Source of the DNA: Branchiostoma floridae
Taxonomy: Eukaryota; Chordata; Leptocardii; Amphioxiformes; Branchiostomatidae
Length of the DNA stretch: 64,000 bases
Direction: 5' to 3'
NCBI RefSeq assembly: GCF_000003815.2
Contig: NC_049984.1
Coordinates: forward strand, 23,442,843 to 23,506,842
The notes beneath the pieces were generated by a model. The model ran no database searches and was not told the DNA's origin. It saw only the letters and a program-made list of their open reading frames with translations. Positions 34,905 to 46,050 of the stretch are shown here, piece after piece (the first letter of the stretch is position 1; each line of letters begins with the position of its first letter). A program made the position numbers and the translations under genes.

Positions 34905-36535
34905 TTAACCTACAATAAGTGTTTCTTCATCGGGGAACGTGTATTCTGGAACTTCGAGATTGTATGGGGCGGGGCCTTTCCTTAGCCTCCCCGACGCGTC
35001 GTAGTGTGAGCCGTGGCACGGGCAGTAGTAGCCTCCGTAGTCGCCCGCGTTGGCGATGGGCACGCAGCCGAGATGCGTGCAGACGCCGATCAGAACCAAC
35101 CACTCCGGTTTCTGCACGCGAATCTCGTCGGGCTCCGGATCTCTCAGGGTGTTGTGATCCACCGCACGCACCTCGTTGACTTCTTCTTCCGTGCGGTGGC
35201 GGACGAAGAGCGGTTTCCCGCGCCACTTGATGGTCACGCTCTTCCCCTCAGGGATTTCGGCCAGCTTGACCTCGATCTTGGCCAACGCTAACACGTCAGC
35301 GGACGCGCTCATGGTGGTAACGAGATCTTGTACGACGTTCTTGGCAGCGTAGGCGCAGGTGACCGCACAGCCACCAACCAACATGTAGGAGAAAGCCTTG
35401 CGGGAGACGTCGCTGCTCACGGCGGGTTTGTTGGGGTCCTGAGCATCACGGCGACGATAGTCATTGAAGTCTGGCACGGTGATATCGCTGTGGGCAAACC
35501 GCACCTGGCCTGGCCCTGAGGGAAAGGAAAAAAAATCAAAGATTAGAAAAAAGGAATAAGGACATTTTATGGTCTGGTTACATGTCATGTGGTATCTAGT
35601 TCTTAGGCTGCTGCTTTGCAGGGTTCAAATGATACAGCAACTCAGTATTGTTTTGTTTGTAGTACTATTACATGGTACCCGGTATGACCACTTCATAGCC
35701 CTAAACACCAGATTTGTACTGAACAGCACAAGCTGCATATCTGTACAGATTTATTCCATCCACTCACAACAGGATGGAACTGTGCTCTTTTCAATTCAAT
35801 AACTGTGGTTCTTTATATGTGCTCTAGGTGTGGCTCTCCTCAAACACAGGACCTCCAATTAACGTCCTATTCCAGGCCGAGGGGCACCCTTAACCAAAGC
35901 TAGGTGCTCATTTCCACCTCAGATAAGCAATGCTTAAAACCTTTCTCATGGGCATAACTTCGACGGGGCATGTCCGGGGATTCAAACCCAGGTCTAGGTC
36001 AAACACCCTACCATTACGCCACACTGACGCCACTTACTGTATCAGACCACATTGGACACAGACTTGGGGACACACCAAATATTCTACATAAACTGAAAGC
36101 GTTATTCAAGTATAGGTTGTATAACGATAAGCAGTGTCAAATATGGTGGGAGGGGGGGGGGGCAGGGAATAACAACTGCGCAACCCTTGGTAGCTTTCCG
36201 TGTAGCTGTATATATGTCCTGAGACTCTTGAATTGTAATCAATAGCCTTTTTCTCGTTCAATACAGGTTTATTCCAGTTCTAGATCTACACATAAGGCCG
36301 TAATTTTACCACGGATGTTCTTACCGTGAACACCAGAGGTCACTCGTAACGCAGACCGGGGTAGCGTCTTGGCCAGGGTAGAACTCGTCTGGGGCTCGAC
36401 CGGTGGCGGTACCAGGACCGAGTCCGCCTTCAAGGCGACCGCTGGGATGAGAGGCCGTAGCTGAGACGCCACACACTGCGATGTGGCGGTCAGGTACGGC
36501 GCCAGACCGGCGCTACGGACCACACTGCTCCACAT
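34905..36535 (-). CDS. UQCRFS1: Cytochrome b-c1 complex Rieske iron-sulfur subunit
   Basis: Carries the [2Fe-2S] cluster that passes electrons from ubiquinol to cytochrome c1 in mitochondrial complex III. Two exons: 36325-36535 (ATG at 36535) and 34905-35515 (TAA), split inside a Gly codon, giving 273 residues against about 274 in human. Exon 1 is an Arg/Ser/Ala-rich presequence. Exon 2 has the tether [14 protein letters not shown] and one membrane segment near [15 protein letters not shown]. The Rieske boxes are CTHLGC (216-221) and CPCHGS (235-240), with all Cys/His ligands and the disulfide cysteines present. Exon 2 is GC-rich and strongly third-position biased compared with its AT-rich surroundings, as expected of a highly expressed gene. 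The intron holds a SINE. Confidence 0.98.
35830..36035 (-). mobile_element. tRNA-derived SINE in the UQCRFS1 intron
   Basis: Reading the minus strand: GTGTGGCGTAATGGTAGG (A box), then GGGTTTGAATCCCCGG (B box), then a tail with AATGAGCACCTAGCTTTGG. Good Pol III promoter spacing. Confidence 0.82.
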
Positions 36536-38501
36536 AGTCTACGTTACCGGCGAGGTCGTCAAAATGGTGGTTACATGAGAACTACGTCACGATTTAGTGC
36601 GCAGGAGCAGTAACGTATTAAACTGTCGTAAAACACGGGAGTGCTGTCGTAAACTGTTTAGCCGTAAAATGGGTTCACAGTGAAAATGATTGAAATAACA
36701 GAAAATTTTGTACTTTTAACAAGATTTTCCTATCAAGGCGAAATTGCAAATTTTCACTCAATTCCCATGATCATCCTTTTACGGAAAAGCTACTAACAGG
36801 ATGACAGAGATATAACGTTACTCTGATCTGCTTTAGCCTATCAACTTCAAGTTTCTCTTCCATTACCAATTGTCTACGAATGATCTGCATTTCGCTCTCT
36901 GATCACTAGGAGGCACTGTGAGACCGTGAGGAATTCGTCTGAAACCGTGACGTGACAGGCTTTAGTGAGACAATTTGTTGTTTCAACCCGTGACCTCAAG
37001 CTTGTTGTTGAAGAGGCACCGTTGGTAAATAACATGCATCCATTCTACTCTAGATCTGATGTGCTCCTCTGATTGTTTTTCCCGAATTCTCAGCTAGACT
37101 CTGATTGATACCAAGGTTGCGAACCATGCTTGATAGCCTTGGCTAGTGTGCCAGGTTTTTCTTGCTTACGGTCAACAGGGCTTGTTGTTACGGTCAACAG
37201 GGCTCAAGTGGTTCCTGCATTCACTCATTGTCTTCATAAGGAAATAAACCTGTCCTTGGTGCTGAACACCTTGGGTAAACAAACCCGTCCCTGACGCCCA
37301 ACACCATGCGCCCTTGGTGCTGAACACCCATACAAGTAAACACATCTGTCCCTGCACAGTGCATGCGTATGGGGCATTTTCCTCTTCTATTTTCCTCTTC
37401 CTTGTAAACCGTGTCACTGGTTCAACTTCACTCAAAAAATTTTAATTCTTGACTACCTCACTGACACTGGTGTCATAACTTCTCCGTCCAAGTAGAATAT
37501 AAAGAAAAGTTTCCCATTTCAGTATTTGCTGAGTCTTTGTTGACCAGTTGTTGACTTTGTTGATCAGTTTTTGTCGACTCTTAACAGGCAAAAATCTTGG
37601 AGTCTGTGGAGGATACCACTTATAACATTTACTTGTTGTGGTCTAAAGTCAGTAAAAGTCGAGAACATAATATGAAATGTAAGTACATTATACTTTATTT
37701 TCTAATAAAGTACCGTGAGTCTTAGGGTACAAAGTTGAATCATTTCTAATCAAAATTGATACATAGAGTCACGTGGACATTGCATAAACTTCGACATAAT
37801 CTACACTGGGGGACAGCACCGACTTTAGACGACCTTTGACCCTCACTACAGTGAGATGACGCGCTCTAAGCAATCGGGTCCACATGAAGCTTTAAACGCT
37901 TCAAACGCATTGGCATTTACTTTTGACGAAATATTCAAACATCCCACATAAAAACATTTAGCGTCTTGGGAGGGTTTCGAGATGCGCCTTGTCTCTTTAT
38001 ATCTTGGAGTTCTCTTGTCACGTGACTGATGATATTGATCATCAAGTGACAATGTAATATAATATAGTTGGGATTTATCTCGTCTACTGCTACTTCCGGA
38101 ACATCACATTGGAGTCACGTGATTGCAACTACGGGCCGTTAGTGGCAGATAACCTACTAGTATATCACCCCCCCCCCGGTCACTGTTCAAACTCGGACAC
38201 GTCAGATTTGGGGTCTGTATTGACCGGGGGGCGACACAGGTTATCTGGCAGCTACGACCCGTTGCTGCAGTCACTTGGCTCTAACGTCGCGTTCCGGAAT
38301 TTGGGTAAGCCCCATTTTATTTGAAGAGTCGGTTTGATAAAGTTCGTGCTGCCATTTACCAACACAGATGAACTTCCATGCTAACATAGGGTCCTCCGTT
38401 ATCTTGAAGAAGATTAGAGGACTGCCATGGTCTAAAATTCTCAAAGTCTATTATCTTGATTCGGAAATGTTTTCCATAATAATTACATTACAATATGTAT
38501 A
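36536..38501. other. UQCRFS1 promoter / KLHL 3' spacer
   Basis: Upstream of UQCRFS1 (minus) and downstream of KLHL (minus). 37160-37350 has short direct repeats (GGTCAACAGGGCT twice; CTTGGTGCTGAACACC twice). 38144-38250 is a palindrome. No gene seen. Confidence 0.5.
38144..38250. mobile_element. Short palindrome (GGCAGATAACCT family)
   Basis: GGCAGATAACCT...CCCCCCGGTCA pairs with TGACCGGGGGGC...AGGTTATCTGGC. A single arm of the same family lies at 58164-58196 in SS18 intron 1. Confidence 0.75.
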
Positions 38502-41500
38502 TCACCAGGTACTACTTGGTTTTCTGTTGGACGGTATAAACAAAGTGGCACAGGCCACTCCGTCCATGAACTCCGGAAGATCAGGACACTTCACCCAGTT
38601 GTCGTGTAAAGCGTCGTACTGTTGCACACTCTTACTACACTTTCTCTTCAACCAGGAGAAACCCCCGACCACGAAAATGTGATGCTTCGCCACAGCCGCT
38701 CCGGCGTAACACTGCGGAAACGGCATCATCTTAACGTTCGTCCATTGGTCTAAGTCTGGATCGTAACACTCGGTTCGGTGCACGTGGATGAGCTGTCCGT
38801 GCCCGTTGTAGTGGACGCCGCCGAAGACGAAGAGGCGGTCCCGTAGAGACACCATCTGGTGACCGTCGCGAGGCGCGTACATGGAGGCTCTGTCCGCCCA
38901 GTCGTCGTCGGACGGGTCGTAGACTAGAACGGTGTTTTCTACGCCCATGGACTCGGTGCCTCCTCCACTGATGTACCTATAGATCACAACAACGGTATAC
39001 AAAACAACTATGAGAAAAAGGACAATGAATGCATCATAAGGATTCTCGGTTGACAGAAAGAAAGAAAGGACGAAAGAAGGATGGATGGAAGGAAAGAGAA
39101 AGTAAGAAAGTAAAAAATAATGAAAAGAAGAAAAAGGGAAGAGAGAAGGCAAGAAAGAAAAGAAAAGGAAAGAAATCAAGAGAGGATGTAAGGTAAGAAA
39201 GAAAAAAAGAAAGAGAAAGAGAAAGAAAGAAAGAAAGAAAGAAAAAAAGAAAAAAGAAGGAAAGAAAGAAAGAAAGAAAGAAAGACAGCACTATCATTCT
39301 AACTGTAAAAAGGATGAATTTGTATTTGATTTAGAGCTTAAGGTACAAAAGGGAAGAATGTTTGGATAAACATTTATAAGTGACATTGTACTTACAATTT
39401 CCCCCTGAGTTCGGCCCCTGCATGTCCGCTTCGAGGTTCGCCGATGGGGTTGACGAAGGACCACTCGTTAGTTTCCGGATCGTACGACTCCGCCGAGGCT
39501 ACCCGACCGTCGGGCCCGATGCCTCCGACGGCGAACAGACGACCGAACACCGAAGCACCGAGAAAGAAAGACATCCTAGATTGATTCATACTTGAGATTT
39601 TGAACCACTTGTCATGTACCGGGTCATACCTGAGGATAAAACACAATAATAGAATCATCATAACTTACACAAACGAAATAAAGTGACGTAAGCCTTTTGG
39701 TCAGATCTAAACGTACAGCTGAAGAAAAATCAAGGACGTACGAGGGGTGATCAATAAGTTCTCGGCCTAACTCAGAAATAATAAGCACAACTCAAATTTT
39801 GAGGCACAACTTTATAGTATGAAGCCTTTTATCAATATCCTCCAAATTACAAATCATTGGAGTCATTACTTTCCAGGCATTCGTTTTATGCAAATTAGAA
39901 GGTAAGTGGCGAGAAAAAAGTGGTGTGAATTGTGATCAGACATGTGTGGGTCGAGTTCCCCATGCCGTAAATTAACAAAAGACATTGTCAAAATGTTTGA
40001 TAATCATTCTCCTCCTATTTCAGGCAAAAAGAATTGGGTGTCTGACTTCCAGCAGCACAAGTTCGATCGCACACCTCAGGTCAGGTCAATTGTCCCATTT
40101 TTTCCGTTCTCCCTTACCTAACATTACTGGGTGTCGCGACTGTCGCCTGCAAAGTAATGATCACAATAATTTGAATTTTGGTACAGATTTATATAAGACG
40201 TTATACTTGACATCTATGCTTCGAAATCTGAGCTGTGCTTATTATTTCTCCGCAAAACCGAGGACTTATTGATAATCCCACGTACTTGTATAAAATCTTA
40301 TATAAATGTGTACCAAAATTCAAATCATTGTGATCATTACGTTGCAGGTGACACCCAGTAACGTTAGGTAAGGGATAACGAAAAAAAAGTGGACAATTGA
40401 TCTGAAACCTGAGGTGTGCGGGTCAAATTGTCTGATCACACTTCACCCTTCTTTTTCTCGCCACTTACCTTCTAATTTGCATAAAACGAATGCCTGGAAA
40501 GTAATGACTCCAATGATTTGTAATTTGGAGGATATTGATAAAAGGCTTCATACTATAAAGTTGTGCCTCAAAATTTGAGTTGTGCTTATTATTTCTGGGT
40601 TAGGCCGAGAACATATTGATCACCCCTCGTACAACTTTGCCAAGAAAGGGATTTTAACTATTTGTACTTCTAAGTCTCAATTATTTTGATTAAAGAAATA
40701 TCTTCGTCACAACGGTATTAATTTTAAAAAACGTAACAATTTGAATCTAACCATTCAGATATTTTGAAAACATTTTGAAACTGAATGTAAAAAAACTGAA
40801 TCTTTATTTACAATAATTCTAATAATAAACATGCAGCCATCTGATTATTTCATTTATAACAATATCTGTAAATTTGTGGTACGTTATTTATGCATTACGC
40901 CCAAGCATACTTTTAATTAAAATTCCAGTTTCAAAAATCATATCCAGTTGCTTGAGTAACTGCTATTTGACGTACCAAAGCCAAGGAGCTTTTAGGTCAA
41001 ACTAAAATCAGAACTCATAATAAGAAACAAAAGTGATGAGTAGAAAAGCTAGCACATACAAGAATAAAAACTCGAAAAGACTAGATACGAAAGAAAGGAT
41101 ACGTAGCTTACCTTACAACTGAGCTCTGTGGTTTCTTCTTGCCGTTTCTCGGTCCAGGCCACCTCTCCTGTCCCCCGGCCACGTACAAGAAATTCCCGAG
41201 CACGGCTACGGAATGGTGGCTCCGCTTTCCGCTGAGTTCGGTCAGCTTGTTCCACTTGTTCGTCTTTGGGTCGTGACATAGGACGTCTTTGGACGCGTCC
41301 ACTCCGCCGTTGGACAGCATTCTTGTCCCACCTACAAAACCCATTGTCATTAATTTTTTGTTCGTACATCTTAAGCTTTGCGTTATAACATCGCAATCTC
41401 CTACGCAGAGACATCCAACGGCGCCAGCAAACCGCCTCTTGTCTGTACTCTGCTATCTCAACCGTCACCATCAATTCCTGACCGCCCTGCTTATAAATAT

Positions 41501-44500
41501 TAATGAGCTTACCCTTATATATTATATGCGAGACAACTTCTGAAAACTGAAAGGCCTATTCTCTGATTGGCTGACAGCTGTTTTTTGGCGACGCACACAG
41601 GAACTGAAGGGTGACGGTTGAGATAGCAGAGTACCGACAAAAGGCGGTTTTCTAGCGCCGTTGGATGTACGTGTCTCGGCGTAGGAGAATGGCGTTATAT
41701 ACAGACAGTCGCTTTTGGTAGTGCTGACGTTATCAACTGTCACTGATCCAAATAGAAATGTTTGCGTAAAAAATCTACACTTTTCGATCTCTTTACGTCT
41801 TTTGCAGTGTTGTGCATGTGTTTTTTATGACGTTATGTCATATCATACTTTTCGTTCCCGTAAGCTCCCCGGTCGGGACCCGGTTTGGAAATATGACGTA
41901 GGCCTAACTAAGGCTCAGGTCTCTCTTCCGAGTTTTATGTCAATACATATGCACAAAGTATGCTGTTGAATCATTAATAATATTTTGGTATGTTGTGAGT
42001 TTTCTTGTCGTTTATATCGTACTTTTTGTTCCCGAAAACTAGCTGCCCGGCCGGGCACGTTTGTGAAAATGTGAAGTTAGCCTAATATGATTCCCTTACC
42101 TATAACCAGCACTGTGGGTTGACTGGTCCGGACCTGTGTACGTGTGGACTGTAGTACCTAAATCCCTTACCTATAACCAGCACGGTGGGTTGACTGGTGC
42201 GGACCTGTGTACGTGTGGACTGTAGTACCTAATTCCCTTACCTATAACCAGCACGGCAGGTTGACTGGTGCGGACCTGTGTACGTGTGGACTGTAGTACC
42301 TAATTCCCTTACCTATAACCAGCACGGCAGGTTGACTGGTGCGGACCTGTGTACGTGTGGACTGTAGTACCTAATTCCCTTACCTATAACCAGCACGGCA
42401 GGTTGACTGGTGCGGACCTGTGTACGTGTGGACTGTAGTACCTAATTCCCTTACCTATAACCAGCACGGTGGGTTGACTGGTGCGGACCTGTGTACGTGT
42501 GGACTGTAGTACCTAATTCCCTTACCTATAACCAGCACGGTGGGTTGACTGGTGCGGACCTGTGTACGTGTGGACTGTAGTACCTAATTCCCTTACCTAT
42601 AACCAGCACGGTGGGTTGACTGGTGCGGACCTGTGTACGTGTGGACTGTAGTACCTAATTCCCTTACCTATAACCAGCACGGTGGGTTGACTGGTCCGGA
42701 CCTGTGTACGTGTGGACTGTAGTACCTAATTCCCTTACCTATAACCAGCACGGTGGGTTGACTGGTGCGGACCTGTGTACGTTGGTGTGGACGGTAGTAC
42801 CTAATTCCCTTACCTATAACCAGCACGGTGGGTTGACTGGTGCGGACCTGTGTACGTGTGGACTGTAGTACCTAATTCCCTTACCTATAACCAGCACGGT
42901 GGGTTGACTGGTGCGGACCTGTGTACGTGTGGACTGTAGTACCTAATTCCCTTACCTATAACCAGCACGGTGGGTTGACTGGTGCGGACCTGTGTACCGT
43001 AGTGTGGACGGTAGTACCGAATTCCCTTACCTATAACCAGCACGGTGGGTTGACTGGTGCGGACCTGTGTGCGTGTGGACTGTAGTACCTAATTCCCTTA
43101 CCTATAACCAGCACGGCAGGTTGACTGGTGCGGACCTGTGTACGTGTGGACTGTAGTACCTAATTCCCTTACCTATAACCAGCACGGTGGGTTGACTGGT
43201 GCGGACCTGTGTACGTGTGGACTGTAGTACCTAAATCCCTTACCTATAACCAGCACGGTGGGTTGACTGGTGCGGACCTGTGTACGTGTGGACTGTAGTA
43301 CCTAAATCCCTTACCTATAACCAGCACGGTGGGTTGACTGGTGCGGACCTGTGTACGTGTGGACTGTAGTACCTAAATCCCTTACCTATAACCAGCACGG
43401 CGGGTTGACTGGTGCGGACCTGTGTACGTGTGGACTGTAGTACCTAATTCCCTTACCTATAACCAGCACGGTGGGTTGACTGGTGCGGACCTGTGTACCG
43501 TAGTGTGGACGGTAGTACCGAATTCCCTTACCTATAACCAGCACGGTGGGTTGACTGGTGCGGACCTGTGTACGTGTGGACTGTAGTACCTAATTCCCTT
43601 ACCTATAACCAGCACGGTGGGTTGACTGGTGCGGACCTGTGTACGTGTGGACTGTAGTACCTAACTCCCTTACTTATAAACAACACGGTGGGTTGACTGG
43701 TGCGGACCTGTGTACCGTTAGTGTGGACGGTAGTACCGAATTCCCTTACCTATAACCAGCACGGTGGGTTGACTGGTGCGGACCTGTGTACGTGTGGACT
43801 GTAGTACCTAATTCCCTTACCTATAACCAGCACGGTGGGTTGACTGGTGCGGACCTGTGTACCGTAGTGTGGACGGTAGTACCGAATTCCCTTACCTATA
43901 ACCAGCACGGTGGGTTGACTGGTCCGGACCTGTGTACGTGTGGACTGCAGTACCGGCTGCATCAGTGTGGAGTTGTGGTATCGGGACGCCTCCAGCAGTA
44001 GCGCCTTACAGTCCTCATCCGTCTGGAACAGGGCGTGACTTTGGACGTACCGGACCAGATCCCCTGGCGGCATGAGGGGGAACCGCACCCGGGACATCAC
44101 CTGGAAGGTAGCGTAACTCGTGGGCATGTGTCATAGTGGTGTATAGGAGACAAAAATTGCAGACTTTTAAAAAACGTTTCAAGTACAATAGTGGACATTT
44201 GTATCAAGGAAGTTTTGAGTTGTCTACAATGATCGGTTGTTCAATCGAACGTTGTCCTTGAAACACATGTTCTACATAAAACGCCATCCTTTCTAAGTAA
44301 TGTACATTGTTGAAGACAGCAGTAATAGATACACCTATGTGCCATCCTCCATAGTAACCGCTGGGTCAATGCAAGGTCGATATAGCCTCCTTGCTTCTCT
44401 AACTGTGGAGTGAAAAGATTGGGCCAGCAGTTACTTCGGATGATGGTACCCAGGCTGATAGCTAGCTGGTAACACGCCGTTTAACTTTTATTCTAACTTT

Positions 44501-45235
44501 AATATCACTCAGCAGTACTAACGTTAGTTCGATCGTTCAAAAGTTCCTCACCTGTGCTGCATGTTCTTGCCGACAGGGGTCGTGCTCCAACCACTTCAGT
44601 GCAGCCAAGAACAGTCCAGTCTCCGAACATCCCAGCACATCGTCGCTCTCTAGAAGAGGCAGCAACTTCTCTATTGGCAATTCTAGAAAGTCCTTTGTCT
44701 TCACAACAAGTCCAAACGTACGCAAGCAGTACTTTCTCGCCGATGCCTCGATCTTGTCCAAATTCATCGCTTCGGCAAGTCTAGCCATCGCTAAACAATT
44801 GTTCGAGCTGAGTTTGGTCAACATGAAGTTTTTACACTTTTCAAGTAAGGGGAGAACTTGTAAGTGGCTAGCGGCGTCTAGAACGTCCCGGACGTTGTCC
44901 TCTTCTAGGGGAACCTCCGATGTGTAGACGTACTCTATAACTAACCTCAGCCCTTTAGCGGTGACACCGTAGAGTTCTATGCTCTGTTGTCCCTTCTCTC
45001 GCATGTCTGTAGTGAACATAGCCCTGAAGTAGTCCGAAGCGGACGCCATGACGACCTTGTGGACGTGAAAAGTCTGGTTCTCGGCTACCAAGGACACGTC
45101 TGTTAGGATTTCTGACTCACGCAGTTCGTTGAGAGTACGGAGGAGGGAGGCCGAGTGTGTGCCGGCGTTTTTGAACGGTTGGTGCTGAGAATGAGATAGA
45201 CTGCTGCACAGGACTCGGTCAGCGTCGGAAGACAT
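38502..45235 (-). CDS. BTB-BACK-Kelch protein (Kelch-like, KLHL9/13/26/36 type)
   Basis: Probable substrate adaptor of a CUL3 ubiquitin ligase. Five coding exons: 44552-45235, 43896-44100, 41112-41331, 39396-39629 and 38502-38976. All phases agree, giving 605 residues, the usual KLHL length. Exon 1 holds the BTB fold (LTDVSLVAENQTFHVHKVVM, SDYFRAMFTTDMRE) and most of BACK (LASNNC-like LSSNNCLAMARLAEAM, FLAALKWLEHD). Exon 2 finishes BACK (VRFPLMPPGDLVRYVQ, LLLEASRYH). Exons 3-5 hold about six Kelch blades with GG doublets and W residues, for example LYVAGGQ, LFAVGGIG, YISGGGTESMG, LFVFGGVHY and IFVVGGFSW. The sequence order LMQP..QS.RT.VR before the propeller resembles KLHL9/13/26/36; the orthologue cannot be fixed. 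A possible minus-strand AATAAA lies at 38316-38321. The intron after exon 2 contains a splice-donor minisatellite, reported separately. Confidence 0.95.
39036..39295 (-). repeat. Polypurine (GAAA-type) simple repeat
   Basis: Degenerate GAAA/GGAA tract on the plus strand in the intron between the last two KLHL coding exons. ORFs through it (FFLSFFLS-type) are not genes. Confidence 0.95.
39741..40629. mobile_element. Long-palindrome (foldback) mariner-like element
   Basis: The outer roughly 210 bp at each end are near-perfect inverted repeats, starting CGAGGGGTGATCAATA and flanked by TA on both sides (39739-39740 and 40630-40631), as in Tc1/mariner elements. Further in, the arms still pair (TTGAATTTTGGTACA words). 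The left arm has about 115 extra bases (39955-40070). Near the centre (40230-40285) is a third, diverged copy of the terminus. No transposase is seen. It lies in a KLHL intron. Confidence 0.88.
41396..41690 (+). mobile_element. Inverted-repeat transposon (TCCTCCTAC family), second copy
   Basis: Arms TCTCCTACGC..GACATCCAACGGC and the inverse ending GCGTAGGAGA. It shares TAAATATTAATGAGCTTACC and CTGAAAACTGAAAG with 31039-31534, but lacks the nested insert. In a KLHL intron, 65 bp from exon 41112-41331. Confidence 0.85.
42091..43953 (-). repeat. 26-copy minisatellite of an exon end plus its 5' splice site
   Basis: Period 71 bp with five 74-75 bp variants. Each unit, read on the minus strand, repeats the last roughly 55 bp of the KLHL exon at 43896-44100 (encoding TRTQVRTSQPTVLVIG) followed by its donor GTAAGGGA. 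The unit touching the exon is the real exon end. The other 25 fill most of the intron and are more than 90% alike, with substitutions shared among neighbours (CGGCAGG versus CGGTGGG). Confidence 0.97.
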
Positions 45236-45619
45236 GGTGATGGTGGTTTAAGCACTACTGTGGCTCTGCCTCACATTGTATGACCCTGTTCCTGGCGATC
45301 TTGAAGAACTGTAGGAAGAAATCAAAGTCTGAAGTTAAACCGACTCCTGCAGTTTCAAATTCTGAAACAAAATTGGCCACTAGGCAGTTCCATAACAGTT
45401 GCTAGGGGGCCCAAACCTACGTCACTTACTCTATGCCCAAACAGCTATCTACCACTTAGAAAATCACTACAACATGTCTAGAACTCTAGATATCAAAAGC
45501 GGAAGTTTCGCTGACATACCATAACAAATTGCTAGGGGGTCTAAAAGCTAACAATATCGAGGTCTTATGAAGACCTACGCTACCAACACACACTAAATTC
45601 AATAGAACCTATGCATCCA

Positions 45620-45644
45620 GGGACGCACACGCACACGCACGCAT

Positions 45645-45727
<83 letters not shown>

Positions 45728-45864
45728 CATATACACACACAGGCTGCTTGTGTTAAGTATTACAGTTCTGCTGCCGGTCATCTAAAAACACAACCTCACA
45801 CGCACGCACGCACACGCACACACACACACACACACAAACGCACGCACATATCACAAACACACAT

Positions 45865-45920
<56 letters not shown>
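45620..45920 (+). repeat. (CA)n microsatellites next to a gap
   Basis: Two long CA tracts (about 45645-45724 and 45810-45920) upstream of the KLHL start, ending just before the N-gap at 45951. The repeat probably caused the gap. The His/Thr and Cys/Val ORFs here are artefacts. Confidence 0.97.
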
Positions 45921-45922
<2 letters not shown>

Positions 45923-45950
45923 GTGTTTGGACATATACACATGACATCGC

Positions 45951-46050
45951 NNNNNNNNNNNNNNNNNNNNNNNNNNNNNNNNNNNNNNNNNNNNNNNNNN
46001 NNNNNNNNNNNNNNNNNNNNNNNNNNNNNNNNNNNNNNNNNNNNNNNNNN
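45951..46050. other. Assembly gap (100 N)
   Basis: Exactly 100 N, a placeholder beside the CA microsatellites. Confidence 0.99.

Noticed and set aside
34919-35291. Arg- and Ala-rich plus-strand ORFs over UQCRFS1 exon 2
   Set aside because: Antisense shadows caused by the exon's high GC third positions; no family resemblance.
39034-39297. Phe/Ser/Leu-rich minus-strand ORF resembling a membrane protein
   Set aside because: It is the translation of a GAAA polypurine tract; the KLHL exon ends at 38976 with a clear acceptor.
41049-41474. 141-codon minus-strand ORF across a KLHL exon
   Set aside because: Wrong frame of the Kelch exon 41112-41331, continuing into intron and a transposon.
42091-43953. 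A possible CRISPR-like direct repeat array
   Set aside because: Units are contiguous with no unique spacers, and they match a eukaryotic exon end; the genome is metazoan.
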